Positions 19,761 to 32,574 of a stretch of DNA of 64,000 nucleotides are shown here, piece after piece. The stretch covers positions 21,253,075-21,317,074 of the forward strand of contig NC_088649.1 of the NCBI RefSeq assembly GCF_964019385.1, given 5' to 3'. Under the pieces are notes generated by a model. The model saw only the letters and a list, made by a program, of their open reading frames with translations. It ran no database searches and was not told the origin of the DNA. The DNA is from Sycon ciliatum (taxonomy: Eukaryota > Porifera > Calcarea > Leucosolenida > Sycettidae). Within the stretch, counting starts at the first letter, position 1. Every line of letters starts with the position of its first letter. A program made the translations under genes and the position numbers.

Positions 19761-21650
19761 TATAGCCACCAGACGCAGAAAGCACAAGGGGCACGAAGTA
19801 GGCATGCTCCCAACTCGCATTATCGCTCCTCGTACTTCCAATGCTTTGCTTGTTCATGGCGTTTGTAGCTATCAGCGAAGGAGGCCGCACGACTCGAAGG
19901 CGCAAAGGTTGAACACCCGTACATCGATTAAGATGTGCTCGAATCAGCCACCCCTCACAACACGCCCCGTCCAGCCTGCTCCTCCGTGACAGCTATGCGA
20001 TGGCGGGACGCCTCTCCGGTTACTGGCTGGAGGTGGGGTTCCACCATCACGTTGTGAGGGACATGCCTCAAAGCTCTGGCGGTGATGTCCCTCACCTCGC
20101 TATGGCGCAGCGTCGGGAAGCCACCAAACGTGCACAACAGGACAAGACTGACATATCAGCGTCTTGCTGCAAACGGAAAGGCTTGAGAGCAGAGGCGGTG
20201 TCCAGCCGTACCGGAGGCACAGGCCCTCCCTGAAGTCTCCCTTGCTGAGGGTGAAATCATGGCGGCTGAGGGTGTGACAGGTCCGCCAGCTGGATGCACC
20301 CTTTTCTGAGACCAGGTCAAGAACAGGGGCCAGCTCTCGGCGATCCGAGCGAAGTGTGTCAGATATGGACTTGGCCGCGCTCCCCTTCTCGGCAAGAACC
20401 GTCGCCTTGACCGTCCAGAGCTGAGTCAGAGAGTCTTTGAGAATTTTGTTTTCCTCCAGAAAACAGTTCTTGGGACCTTACTTGACCTCTTGAAGGTGAT
20501 ACAGGGCAGAAAAGTAGTCTACAAGTGCCCCAAACACCGCTTTCAAAATACTTTGAAATAGAAAATGACAGTTTTCGCACAGTCTGACACAAAGAGACAA
20601 ACTATTACTTAGTGGCTTTTGTGGCGGAGCACAATACAACGGAACTAAAGATGTTGACACCGACTTGAGCATGTCAACGACATCAGTTCAAAGGCATGGC
20701 CCAAGTTCTTCCTGGAAAACAAAACGATGCGCTGGGCGGCGTTGCACTTGCATACTCTTTCGATTCTGGAAGTGACACTTTCGATCGTCGCCTGCGTTTC
20801 CGAGACTGCGTCAGACGCCTCATGAGAGTGAACGCAAGTAACGTCGTAAGGCAGCCGGTTCGCTGCCTACATGATTATGTACTAGCCCACAACTTGTGCC
20901 TCTTCGCTACTGGAGACGACGGGGACGATTCAGCTTCGCTGTCGACATCAACATCTATGAGATCCCAACAAATTGTCAGCGTCGCTCTGCAGACCCGCCG
21001 CCACGGACTTGCAGACACCTGAACAAACCTGGGCCATGCACAGCGATCGTCTGGCCCTGCGAGCTGCTCTAGTATCACTAGATGCGGACATTGTCAGTCT
21101 TTGCTCGCCAGCTACTTGAAGTAGAACGCCAAACAAGTGTTTGAACAAAATCTGAGAAGATGATCGCCACATCATGAATCATTTGAATGAAGTGCAGAGT
21201 GAACGCGCTCCAAAAACATTTTTTTTCATTTCGTCATTTCCCAACTTTTTTTTACGAAACCCCAAAGACATGTTTTAGCTGATCGCGGCCCATATGCTGA
21301 TATCCTTTGCAAAGGTGCTTCCCTCTTGGATGCACATGGCTTTTTCTCCTACATATCGGCGCACGTGAGTAAAGATGAACCCAAGATCTTTGGTCGGAGG
21401 AGTAACCTTTGCCCCGCCCCAACTTCCATCCAATACGCCACTGTCCCAGCTGCATCTGATGTTTCTGTTGTATTCAGTAAAATGAAATAAAATAAAATAA
21501 TCATAGTAACTCGAGTCCGCCAATGCGCCCGGATGTGTGGTATTCCCCAATAATTAGGTCAAAGTTCACACGTTTGCAGTACCACCGGCTGTACAATTGT
21601 GTTTAAGGACTCAACATATTTAGGAAGTTTTGTTTATGTCAGGCCACAAC
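19761..21650. other. No recognisable gene; GC-rich stretch at 19.98-20.45 kb
   Basis: Many short open frames on both strands (longest 108 codons, plus, 20696-21022) but no motif. A GC-rich block at about 19980-20450 could hold host or regulatory sequence. Nothing further can be supported. Confidence 0.5.
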
Positions 21651-21654
21651 CATG

Positions 21655-21935
21655 CTTGATATACCAAGGTGGCAGATGCAGCGCCTAGCGGCGAGGGTGA
21701 GGTCGCAAGTCTTACAAACCTCGTTAGCTGCATTCATGTTATCCTCACTCAGAGTAGTGAATACACAGTTGACCATGCTGGTCACCGCAGTTCATTGTAT
21801 GTGGAGAGATTCACGCATGCATCACAGCATTTGTTTGCTCAGTAGACACTCCCTGGAAAACCAGCTCAGGTCTCGAACTCAGGACCATGTGATTCCCATC
21901 CCAGCCCACAACCACTCGTCCAAAGTGCTGGTCTT
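21655..21935 (-). mobile_element. tRNA-derived SINE relative
   Basis: On the minus strand: B box-like GAGTTCGAGACC, then a body ending CGCTAGGCGCTGCATCTGCC, which it shares with the SINE at 19440-19760. The middle is diverged. Confidence 0.55.
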
Positions 21936-21994
21936 ACATTGGGCTCTTTCGATTACACGTTTACAATAATCTGGATCTGGGTTTTTTAATTTTC

Positions 21995-23017
21995 GAATGA
22001 CCAGAATGTACGGATTGCGGCAATGTAAGCGAACAACTGGAATTCACGACTCATTCCCAAGCCGTGAAAGCAGGCGGCCTGATTTCGGAGGATCGTCCAG
22101 TAAATACAGGTGTACCACAAGGGTCTGTTCTTGGCCCCCTGCTTTTCTTGATGTACGTGAATGATTTGCCATCCGTTACTCCTGGCCTCTCGCTTTATGC
22201 AGATGACACCGCCCTTCACCGCTCAGCCTCCACCGAGCATGAACTAACGGTATCGCTCCAGCAGGGCATCGATGACGTGGTAAACTGGATGAAGATCTGG
22301 AAACTACTGCCCAATGTCCAGAAGACAAAAGTGTTGTATATTTCTGCACGTCCACCATCTGCACCGTTGACGTTTCCGAACTGCACCCAGGCCCTGGAAG
22401 TTGTAACTTCTCTCCGGCACCTGGGAATCATTCTTGACTCGAAGCTATCATGGTCCGAACATGCTGACCATATTTGCCTTAAAGCATCCAGAATTTTAGG
22501 AACTCTGAAGCCTCACTGCTGTTATCTGCCTCACGACTGTAGATCTCTGTTTTTCTCTTTGTATATTTGTCCGATCGTCGACTACTGTGACGTAGCGTGG
22601 TGTGGGTTATCAACCACGATATCAGACAAGCTCGAAGTTTGCCAACGAAAATTATTTTAAATGCTATTTTGCTTGCCCCGTGATTTCTCCTCTGCACAAC
22701 TCTATGTTCTCGCTCGTGCTTGCCCCCTTTCTATTTGACGCAGTCTCCACAGCAGCATGCTAATTCAAAAGATAAAACTCGAGAAAGTACCAAGGTATCT
22801 TTTTCCCTATGACTGGTTTGTGCGGAGCCGTTCAACCAGGGCACAAGTCTCGCAACCTGTAGCTTGCACTGTCCAGTTTACAAAATCCCCTTTGTTTCAT
22901 CCCTATTCTGACTGGCTCAAGCTATCAAGCCTCGCCCACCACTGCCACAGCATGTCTCAGTTTCGCCAAGTTGTTTGTACTGAGTTGCGTTTTCCTGCAG
23001 CACTCACGCGTGTTTAG
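21995..23017 (+). pseudogene. 3' half of a second LINE reverse transcriptase
   Basis: The frame opens after a TGA near 21990 and reads TGVPQGSVLGPLLFLMYVND, LYADDTALHRSA (YADD box), TKVLYIS and RHLGIILDSKLSWSEHAD, to a stop at 22658-22660. A second frame (22757-23017) gives the expected C-terminal segment (KVPRYLFPYDWFVRSRSTRA ... HPYSDWLKL), so one frameshift separates them. Its YADD and surrounding residues differ from the FADD family at 4.8-9.3 kb. 5'-truncated and dead. Confidence 0.8.
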
Positions 23018-23260
23018 CTAAACAATGTAATTTCCGGCTATCTCACTTAATTAGCTGAGCTTTGTTTTCCTCCCTGTTCCTTTCTTGGCTGAGCTTTGTT
23101 TTCCTCCCTGTTCCTTTCTTTCCATTGTTTTCTTGTCTTCTTTTGTACTTTTACCATGGCTGGTTATCGCCCTCATCTCTGGGGTTGCTCCCCACATTAG
23201 CAATGCGTGCACATGCTACGAGATTGAGTTTAATAATAATTATAATAATAATTTTGTTCG
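23018..23260 (+). mobile_element. Probable 3' UTR of the second LINE
   Basis: A T-rich segment with a 35-bp direct duplication (CTGAGCTTTGTTTTCCTCCC at about 23057 and 23091), ending in an (AAT)n-like tail near 23230-23255. Confidence 0.4.
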
Positions 23261-23325
23261 TGTCATGTTGCAAACGAAATTGGTCCTAAAAAGAGATAAC
23301 GTACAACCTCGCGCGCATGTGCACC

Positions 23326-24035
23326 TGTAGTGACTTCGTACATGCATTTTGTATATGAAATTATTTTCGTAAAACATTGTCTCTGTATATATTTTCGTAT
23401 GGAAAGAAATGAACTTTCTCTTTGGCCACAACTTCGTTGTGGTGTGGTTGGCCATTGTAACCATCATGGTTGACATAAAGCACCATAATAATGGTGACCC
23501 CTGACACTGCACTGAGTCGGAGTTGTTAGTGCTTGATGGATGGCATGGAGTAGGCCTTCGACCTCCTCTGCCCACCATCCACCATCCGCTGATCCGCCAA
23601 TCAGCCAAGATCTCCCAGAGTAAGCAACCGCCTCTGACAAGATCAAGCTCCGTCCTACTCTGTCACGCATACGTTTCCCTTTTTCTTTTCTCCACTTTCT
23701 TTCTCTAGACTGCGTTTGAAACGTACTTCCACCTCTGTCACGCATGTTTCCTTTTTCCCTTGCCTGCATTTTTCTACCTTGTTTCAGACCTTGTGTTTAC
23801 GTAATACACAACGGTATTAGACGTGCAGTTCATTTCTTCACTTTGTGTACTTTTCTTTTCCGTCTTTCCGGTTTGTACACGTCGCTCACTCTTTCTTTTT
23901 CCTTTCTAAGATCTTTTCCATTTGGCGTTCTTCAGCAACTGCTCTCGGCTTCATCTTGGGTGGGGGTGTAATGTACTGACCTCGTAAAATGCATTTTGTG
24001 TACATAAATCATTTCTCGTTAAAATGGCCTTTGAA
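23326..24035 (+). mobile_element. Candidate short non-autonomous LTR element
   Basis: A segment starting TGTAGTG at 23326 and one starting TGTAATG at 23967 share TGCATTTTGTRTA, followed by TTATTTTCGT-like sequence. The second follows a G-rich polypurine stretch (GGGTGGGGG). Downstream of the first, TGGTGACCCCTGACACTG resembles a primer-binding site region. The right copy is cut by an ATT repeat at 24034. The internal part (~480 bp) has no pol domain. Confidence 0.4.
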
Positions 24036-24425
24036 TTATTATTATTATTATTATCGCATCAGTGCCACTACACAATCTGAGTCCCAATTCTAGGGCCAAG
24101 TTTCGACATGCTGCTGGGGTGTTGGATGGACATACTTTTTATAATATTGCATAAGGAAGTTGGGATAGATGAGAGATGTGACTTCCGGCTGTGGCGGTAA
24201 AAGTAGGACCTTTGTTTTGGTATTTTACTTCGAGACTAGTGAAAAATGTTAAAAGCAGGTCAGAAAGTCTCTTCTTCGTTTGTTCTCCTGTGCAATCTTA
24301 AAGCAAGAATCATTGTAATCGAGTGAAAAAGAGAAAAGAGAAAAGTAGCCCAACTAGACTACAGTATACTCACTACCTTTGCCCGGGCAAACACCCTGAA
24401 TCATGGAATCTCCATATCCCTACCG
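24036..24425. other. No recognisable gene
   Basis: An ATT microsatellite at 24034-24054, then unique-looking sequence with no open frame or motif of note. Confidence 0.5.
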
Positions 24426-24850
24426 CATACATGCCAACCTGGACTCTTGACTTCCCTGAACAACGAGGCTGAATTCCCTTGATTATTTTCGTTTTCCCTG
24501 GACACCAATTTGTTTAGTGCATTCATCATTAGCAGATATATTGTCATGACTACTTCTCAATCAAACGGGATGTCATTGCATTGAGCAGTAACTGCACTAG
24601 TAAACTTTCGGTTGACTACTGTTATCCGGCGATCCATTGCAGTTCCACGTGGATGTTTAAACTTTTTGTCAGTACACTTAGACACGATCTCAAGTTTTAA
24701 TATACACTGAAAATGTATCATAAAAAAGAGAACTTCGATTTCAAAAGTTCCATCTCAATCCCTGGACTTTCGCAGGACATCCCGGGACCCCGGAACAAAC
24801 ACCCTATTCACTGGACTGTCCCGGAAAACCCTGGACGGTTGGCACGTATG
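24426..24850. mobile_element. 425-bp TIR element with CTACCG duplication
   Basis: CATACATGCCAACC at the left end and GGTTGGCACGTATG at the right end form a 14-bp inverted repeat with one mismatch. CTACCG precedes the left end (24420-24425) and follows the right end (24851-24856). The interior is non-coding. Superfamily uncertain; the CA...TG ends and 6-8 bp duplication could suit a hAT relative. Confidence 0.65.
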
Positions 24851-24856
24851 CTACCG

Positions 24857-26575
24857 CATATAAGATGCACAGATACGTAAAAGAAAACAGAGTGCCGGCC
24901 GAGATAGTCAAATCAATGGTCACAGGGCTTGTCCGTGCAGTTTGACAGGCCAGCTGATTCTCGGCTGTCTAGAAGTAGCTCATCTTTTTAATTAGCTACA
25001 TACGTACCTAGATTCCAGTTTAACACACACGCAAGAGACAGAAGTCCTCCGACAAGTAAGTCATCTGATGCTCCAACAGGGGTTAAGATTTTTTAACTAT
25101 TGAACATTCACTGCATGATGAACTAAAATGAGGAGAACTCGACACAATGGTACATATCCAGCAGGACGGAGTGGGTGGGACCTGTGAAGCTCCGCCGACC
25201 AAGGGTCTGGACATCACAGCTGCACATGTTCACCAAAGGAAACGAATCGGGGAGTGGAAGTGCAGGGAGCAGGAGAGCAAAAACCCTAGGGGTAGGAAAG
25301 AGATTAGGGAGGGGAGGAACCAGGAAACTTGTTAGTTTTCCGAGTTATTCCAAGATAAGATGTAACAGGTAGATCTTTTTCTGGTAAGTTGGAGATGGCT
25401 AAGATGAGTAAGGACTTCACATTCCCTCTCCAAATACAGGCCGGAAATGCAGTGTCCAATGAATTGGTCGATAGGTCACCAGCTTTATCAATACTATCTG
25501 TGGCAAGCCAAGATTTGTGCTTTGTGTTTATATCTCCTACGAATAGAATGGAGAGTTATTATTTCAGAGACCTATACAGGGCTCGTATTCTTGGCAGAAA
25601 CGCATACGGATTTGTGTTTGGAGGACGGTAGCAGCAGTCAACTGTACGTGATACGTAAGTCGGCACTGGACAGCAGTGCTTACCTGTATAAGATAAGACG
25701 TGGTCAGCAGAGACACTGTGCTGCTCCGGGAAGCTGGTGTAGCCCATGCTCTAGGTAACCTTTTCAGCAGGAAATGTGACTGTGTTGGCCCGCAACTCCG
25801 TTGATGATACCTTTCTCAATGGGTCCTGTGCTCCATTGTCTGCAACGAGCTCTCCGGCCTACAAGTCCGGTGCAGTAACCCTCTCCGACTTGCTGGAGTG
25901 CTAGAAGTATTGTCTATAACGTTAGGGCGGAGCTGAATAAAAATGCCTCCCTTTCTCTCCGGGAAACACTCTATATTATACCAGTAACCAACTGAGAGTT
26001 GTGAATGGGGCGCATTATTCCCTACCCCCACCCCTTCTGACGACGTATTCCGTACCTTGCATAGAAAAAATGCTACATAAAGTGATCACATGTACTCTCT
26101 CCATAAACTCATGGAACGTCTTACCTCCATTTTAGAGCAAATCAGGATTCATTGTTTCAGTAGCATCCTTAGAGAAATATTTTTCCTACATCACATGTGA
26201 ACCAAGTACACAGAAAATGATGGAACTCAGACTGACTAAAACTGGAAGAGACCTACTTAGCTTTCGCGACAACAAAATGCATCCAAGTTACGGAATCACC
26301 AGAAAACTCTAAAACAGCACCATAATGAGAGGCAACGAAATGATGGTTAAAGTACACATGGCGGTAAATTCATGTGATTGTGTGGGCAGGAGTGTTTGTA
26401 CATGCAGGCACGCTTTCACTTCCGTTTTATTATAGTTACGCTACCAGCCCTGAGACATCATGGGAATAATCCCTGCCTTCGCAGAAACTCGAATGAAGCC
26501 GCCACGAATCTTCACTTGCTGAACAACAGCCCAACATGACGAAGGGATCCAGGGACACCTGAGTAAGTCCTAAAT
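24857..26575. other. No recognisable gene
   Basis: Short frames (longest 103 codons, plus, 25447-25758) without recognisable motifs. AAGCTCCGCCGACCAAGGGT near 25190 resembles the complement of sequence near 21395, suggesting a diverged repeat. Confidence 0.45.
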
Positions 26576-26830
26576 GAGCATCTAAATCCGAAAAAGGGGC
26601 TTATGTCGTTTCACGCAGTGCTGAGAAATATGCATGTGAAAGTGAAGTTTTCCGCATAAAGCGATGGATAATTCATTTATTGAAACACCCGCAGCTCTGT
26701 GAAGGCTTAGGGTGCATATTTTGGACCTAGGTCTTTACAGAGTGATCTGCTTCGATACAGCAATGCCATGGAAAGATACCTCAACATGCTCAAAAATGAC
26801 ATAAGCCCACTTTTTCGGATCTAGCTGCTC
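26576..26830. mobile_element. 255-bp MITE, TSD AAAT
   Basis: About 36-base inverted ends: GAGCATCTAAATCCGAAAAA on the left, matched by TTTTTCGGATCTAGCTGCTC on the right, continuing into GGGCTTATGTC. AAAT lies outside both ends (26572-26575 and 26831-26834). The interior is non-coding. Confidence 0.75.
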
Positions 26831-27278
26831 AAATAAGAGCCACTACTAATGGAACAAAAGCAATATGAGCCGTCAGATGCAAAAAGGGTGCTTATGGCAT
26901 CACACAGCAAATCGAGTAAAGTGCGTCAGAGTGACAGGCTGTCATGTACCTGTCATGTGCATCAGTGAATATTGACGCGACGTCATTTTTCGATCGTTGC
27001 AGTGTGAGTGTGCATCCTACAGTGCTGGTATGTACACTAGCGCACCGCTGAGACTCCCCGCTTTCCGTAGATACTTCAACCGGCCTGATACGGCAAAGCA
27101 CGGCGGAGCTCCATACAACAGAAACTGCCTTTTTTTGGTGGCGCGAGCTCCGTTCTAATTATGAACGAAATAATTATTTTGTCTCCTGACCTGCTTGACT
27201 TCTCTGTTCTATTACAAATTTACTTTACTGTGGATGAGGCTTTAGCCAAAGCTCTTCAGGACATGGATGTAGAATCTT

Positions 27279-27500
27279 TTGGCGACTCACTCAGAGTGCG
27301 AGCCAGACGAGGTATTTGACCCGAGCGAAAGTGCAGCACCCGAAAACAGCGATGCAATTTCTGATGAAGAAGAGGACAATGCAGAACCAATCGAAATCAA
27401 CGTTGCTGAAGTTACGGAGCTCTTTTTTGGCGGCTCATCTTCCCAGGAGCAAGCGTGTGCTTGTGCGGCAACAGCAGCAGCAACAGCAGCTCCTGTGTAA
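27279..27500 (+). CDS. Short acidic frame of unknown function
   Basis: 73 codons, rich in Asp/Glu/Ser (DAISDEEEDNAEP), ending in an Ala/Gln-coding CAG-type repeat and a stop. The preceding 27148-27278 is also open in parts. Transposase N-termini and transcription-factor exons can look like this; no family is recognised. A second frame over the same CAG run (27316-27657) is probably a shadow. Confidence 0.25.
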   Translation: MATHSECEPDEVFDPSESAAPENSDAISDEEEDNAEPIEINVAEVTELFFGGSSSQEQACACAATAAATAAPV

Positions 27501-27984
27501 CCAATTCCTGCGTGGCAATGCCGAGATGAGTGACTCAAACAATTTAGTCAGCTCGAATTACGGAGAGCAGGTTGAATCTTATGGAGATGGAGAAGTAGCA
27601 GAAGAAATGCAATCTTACTGGAACTTATTGAAAGTGGAAGATACCCAGCTGAAGTAAACTCCAAGGGTAAAAAGAGACGGAGGCAATCATTTAGCTATTC
27701 ATTTGCTGGTAAGGAGGAACAACAATAATTCTTGCTGTAAATAGGGCGTGATATTTAATGCTGATCCATTTATGGCGTGAAATCACTGTACTCGCTTGAT
27801 TAGCCTGTGGGGCACTATTCTTTCAAAGTCCATCACCGACGGGGCACTGCTCAAGCGGTGTACTACAGTGTACATGCATTTTGTTTTATGTTGGTACATT
27901 CACATCATCCACCATAAAAGAAGTAAAAAAGAGAGTCGAAAGTTAACAACCTCAATATTAGAGTGCACTCGGATGCCTTTCTCC
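27501..27984. other. No recognisable gene
   Basis: Nothing beyond short frames is seen. Confidence 0.45.
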
Positions 27985-28200
27985 CCTCATGTTATTTCTA
28001 TAACTTAGAACCTTCCAAGTTGGAAGGCTGTTGCAGTGCGCATCCAAGATGTGCTAGAGCTGTTAACCAGTTAGTTGTAAAACATCAGTACCATTGGTCA
28101 GTGTCGTGCAATGTTATCGCATGAGCTGACTGTTTAGTAACTGGTGGTGTTAGTGGACAGTATAGCGTAACATGCAGTTCCTTGGTCCTTTCTCTTTTGT
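27985..28200 (+). mobile_element. Solo PLE-type pLTR fragment
   Basis: AACCTTCCAAGTTGGAAGGC is shared with element D (14741-14768), followed by a diverged tail GTGCAATGTTATCGCATGAG ... CTTGGTCCTTTCTCTTTTGT. The same tail occurs at 59835 and, inverted, at 18957-19112. Confidence 0.6.
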
Positions 28201-28633
28201 ATAAATTACCTCAAAACAAGTATAATCTATCACAACTCAACAGAACCTGCACGAGGAATTACGATTTTGATCCTAAATCCACATGGACAATTACTTGGAC
28301 AAGGTCATTAGCAAAACAACGCCAAATCTGTACATGTCGGCTTGACCACAATGCCAAGTAGGGAGCACCATGCAAGAGTGCGCATTATGTTTTCAATGGC
28401 TCTTAGAGACAGGCATACTGTTTGAGAGAGGGCACAATTCGAGATACGGATTTCCCATAATTATATTCTCTATTTTTAAGCACAGGTCTCCACTACTAGC
28501 ACAGTCTCTAATACTAGCACACTGTGAGCACCGTTCGAAACATAATATACACAGTCTCTATTATTAGTCTTGTTGGAAATCAATGCTGTATGCATGATAT
28601 GTAGCATGTATTACTTCTTGCTCTGCATGGATG
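28201..28633. other. No recognisable gene
   Basis: No motif seen; short direct repeats around ACAGTCTCTA at 28499-28562. Confidence 0.45.
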
Positions 28634-28825
28634 TACAGTCAACTTCGCTAATAACGGCAGCGGATATAACGACAATTCGCGAATAACAACAGAATTTCCA
28701 TGCCCAGAGCAAAGTCCTATCCAACTGTAATACATATAAAGAGACTTCGGGTATAATGACACTTCGCGAATAAGGACACTTTTCTGATGCCCCGCCGTGT
28801 GTGGTTATATGCGAAGTTGACTGTA
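28634..28825. mobile_element. Mariner/pogo-like MITE, ~190 bp
   Basis: TACAGTCAACTTCGC at the left and GCGAAGTTGACTGTA at the right are perfect inverted repeats with TA at both outer ends. Internal TAACGACAATTCGCGAATAA motifs are of the kind seen in Tigger/pogo ends. Confidence 0.75.
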
Positions 28826-29098
28826 TTGGTTGAAACAAATGTAAGCACTGTCTCCAATATAAGCGCTTTCTCCTATATATGCACATGGTAGAGAGGTATT
28901 GAAGAATACAAGCACAGCGCTTATCGTGCAAGCACGTCAAAACCTATCGCACAGAACAGGTCCAAGTAGCACAATATCTAGCTAACAAGGTCGACGATGC
29001 ATACAGGTATTAGGAAATTATCTCAGATACAGCAATGCTGACTGGTTTATTTCACACACCGGACCACTGATGTAGGCCATATATCATCAATGACTTAA

Positions 29099-31323
29099 GA
29101 GAGCATGTCTGAGAATACCAAAGTATGTGTGCAAGTGGATCTCTCCGATTTCGCTCAAAATTTGCAGGTAGGTTCCCTTTGGGGTGTGGATCGATTATGC
29201 AAAGCCCTTGAAAAAGTTTCTGAAGGGAACCTTGAAATTTGCATACCCCTCAAAAATGGCCGAAATATCACATTATTTATGGGTCTAGAAACGAGTCACG
29301 CCACAGCGTATACGAACAAGCTATGAACAAAACTCCATCAAGCCAACATTGCCTCACCTTAGAAGAGTTCCTGGAGCAGTACCGCTTAGCCACGCCAGCA
29401 TCCCAGAAGACGAGGTCCATCACCCCCTGACGCCACAAATGATCGTCTTGAAAATAGCCAATTTACAAGCGCTGGCAAAACAGCCAGCTACGTCCTCAAT
29501 TAGCCAGATCTATACACCGGCAGATAGTAGAACACCTCTTCTAGCGCTGAGGACATGTCCCCCATCTTCCTTTTGGGGTTTTCTTGAAATAAACTTTTTT
29601 GAATTTTTCCACTCGACCCTGCTGAAATACGGCCAAAGTCATACCTGCGCAGGAAAGCTCGCCACTCCGCGACGTCTCCTCAGCAATTTCTACTCCAACA
29701 CTACTCCCAAGGCCGCAGAACAACGTGTAGTGTTGACTCTGACAAGGAAAAGCAGCGGTGATCACTTGTCACTCCAAACGACAAGCTTCTCCTTGCGCCA
29801 CCAATAATTTTTTGTGCGACTGTTGCTGCAAAAGTGACTGAAGGCCTGAGCGCAGTTTTTGAATTTTATTGCAAAATGCACGGTGAGATCGCGTGCTCTG
29901 TGACGTAGGATGACGCTTCCTGCATCACGTTACGCGGCCATCGATCGCGAATGTGCCTGGAACGCTACTCGGAACAGACCATGATGGCAGAGGTAAGATG
30001 AGCTTCATTTCCTGCTTGAACTGCTGAGAACCCCCACAAACTGTCCTAGGAGTGTTGCAATGGCAGCAAGCCGTTGGAATATGCCCCGTACAGCATGGAG
30101 AGTTATTCGTCTTTCACACTTACCTCCTGCAATCCCGAACATAGTCCAACAGTAAAAGTCCCTTGTTTTCATGTCGATGCTCGCCAAAAGCGACTAGCTC
30201 GGTCCCTTTGTGTTGACTGGCACGCGAGCAGCACTGGCTGCACGCACTTGTCGCGTGAACTGCATGAGAGATTTCTTACGTCATAAAGAATGTGATTTCA
30301 TCATCATTTTGACTGGTCTTCGACCTACATGGTCAGGGAAAGTCCCGGTTCGTAGGCCTACAACACGGTCAGCGTGTTCTTGAGCGCCGTAACCATGGTA
30401 ACAACACAAGTGTGATCACTTCCAGACCAACGGGCGTTCAAGGCGAGTAACAAGCGCACTTGACAAAGGTGACTCTGAAATCGCGTGAGCCGTGGGCCAC
30501 GCGACTTGGCATTCTTGCGTCACAAGGCACCTGATTTCACCGTGCATCTTGCAATAAAATTCAAAAACTGCGCTCAGGCCTTCAGTCACTTTTGCAGCCA
30601 CAGTCGCACAAAAAAATATTGGTGGCGCAGGAGAAGCTTGTCGTTTGGAGTGACAAGTGATCACCGCTGCTTTTCCTTGTCAGAGTCAACACTACACGTT
30701 GTTCTGCGGCCTTGGGAGTAGTGTTGGAGTAGAAATTGCTGAGGAGACGTCGCGGAGTGGCGAGCTTTCCTGCGCAGGTATGACTTTGGCCGTATTTCAG
30801 CATGGTCGAGTGGAAAAATTCAAAAAAGTTTATTTCAAGAAAACCCCAAAAGGAAGATGGGGGACATGTCCTCAGCGCTAGAAGAGGTGTTCTACTATCT
30901 GCCGGTGTATAGATCTGGCCAATTGAGGACGTAGCTGGCTGTTTTGCCAGCGCTTGTAAATTGGCTATTTTCAAGACGATCATTTGTGGCGTCAGGGGGT
31001 GATGGACCTCGTCTTCTGGGATGCTGGCGTGGCTAAGCGGTACTGCTCCAGGAACTCTTCTAAGGTGAGGCAATGTTGGCTTGATGGAGTTTTGTTCATA
31101 GCTTGTTCGTATACGCTGTGGCGTGACTCGTTTCTAGACCCATAAATAATGTGATATTTCGGCCATTTTTGAGGGGTATGCAAATTTCAAGGTTCCCTTC
31201 AGAAACTTTTTCAAGGGCTTTGCATAATCGATCCACACCCCAAAGGGAACCTACCTGCAAATTTTGAGGGAAATCGGAGAGATCCACTTGCACACATACT
31301 TTGGTATTCTCAGACATGCTCTC
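29099..31323. mobile_element. 2.2-kb foldback element with ~800-bp arms, TSD TTAA
   Basis: 29099-29906 is repeated in reverse complement at about 30514-31323 with few differences. Both outer ends read GAGAGCATGTCTGAGAATAC next to TTAA (29095-29098 and 31324-31327). The arms contain a short frame starting MSENTKVCVQVDLSDF. The 600-base centre has a minus-strand frame (30005-30187) without a known motif. The right-hand TTAA is shared with the next transposon. Confidence 0.8.
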
Positions 31324-32574
31324 TTAAAGGGGAAGTTAAGGCAAAAATTAAAATTTCACCAGTTGTAGTCTTCGGGGTGCTGAGTCGAATGGTCGTGGTC
31401 CGCATGGCTGTTTCCACTTGGCCATCTAACAATATGGCGGCTTTTGCGCCGTTTTTGACAAATCCCAACGGTATTTTATAATACGAAGCGAATTATTACA
31501 TTTTCACATCGAAACCATGACGAACCGAATTTTTGTACTTGCTGACACGCGCGTCAGACGCGTCCTCGATCGCCTCCAAAAAATTTTGTGAGGAAAGAGA
31601 TTGAGATGAGAACAAAGGAAACAATCTGAATTATTTTGAGAGTAGAGAAAGCTAAAAGAGCTCGATGGAAGGCCGAGAATTTCAGATAGGCCAGCAAACA
31701 AGATGCAGAGATACACTAACTTTACTGTGAGGATTTCCTCTTCCTGCTGACTGGACGGAGCGACTCGTGTTGTGGGAGAGTTGCAATCAAATGCGTCTGT
31801 GCAACAGACTTGAGGCGCTCCAAGGGATTGCGGATGGCCTCGTGGTGTCTCCTTAGCTCGTTGAAGCGGGCGTGAATGCTCTCACTCCCTTGCTCTGCGA
31901 GGAGACCAAGACCAACGCCTCGCCGTCGGATGGACGGCACGACATGCACCTCCAACATGTGCAATTTCGGCGTGATGTGGCCGAGCTTTTTGCTGACGAC
32001 GATATCTCGGCATGCAGTCATAAATGTCTCCACCAAGCCTTCTAGCTTGGATATGGTGGCCTCGTCCACAGGCCTGCAGTGGCTGAAGAGGGCAGTGCAC
32101 TCGCCATACAGGGACATCAGGTGCTGGTAATCCTCATGAATTCGATTTGCCTCTGGGAGCAGCAGAGCAGCAGCGGCGCACGAGAAGCTACTGCAGATAA
32201 ATGTGCTGGGGTTATTTCAGTTGTCACTGCTGGCTGAAGAGCTATGTGCACATGGTTGCCCACAAAAGCACCTCCATGGTATGCTTGCCTATCGATTCCA
32301 TTGCGCTGGACAACTGGCTCGATGCTTGCTCAACATGGCCCCTCACACTTTTTGTTCTGTTTTATTGCGGCCATTTGGTCGGTGAGTGACTGTCTCCACG
32401 CAAGCAATACAGTACGGCGTGCATCACCATTCTTCCACTGGTCTTGTAGGTGTTGTGTCACGCCCTCCACTGTGGCAGCAGGTATCAAGCTGAGAAAAGA
32501 GAACAGTGTACTGGACTTGCTGCTGCACTACATGTAGTTGTTGGGTAACTGCAGAAATCTCCTCATCCAATGGC

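Noticed and set aside
22064-22660. Placing this RT in the same LINE family as 4.8-9.3 kb
   Set aside because: It has YADD rather than FADD and different flanking residues and 3' end.
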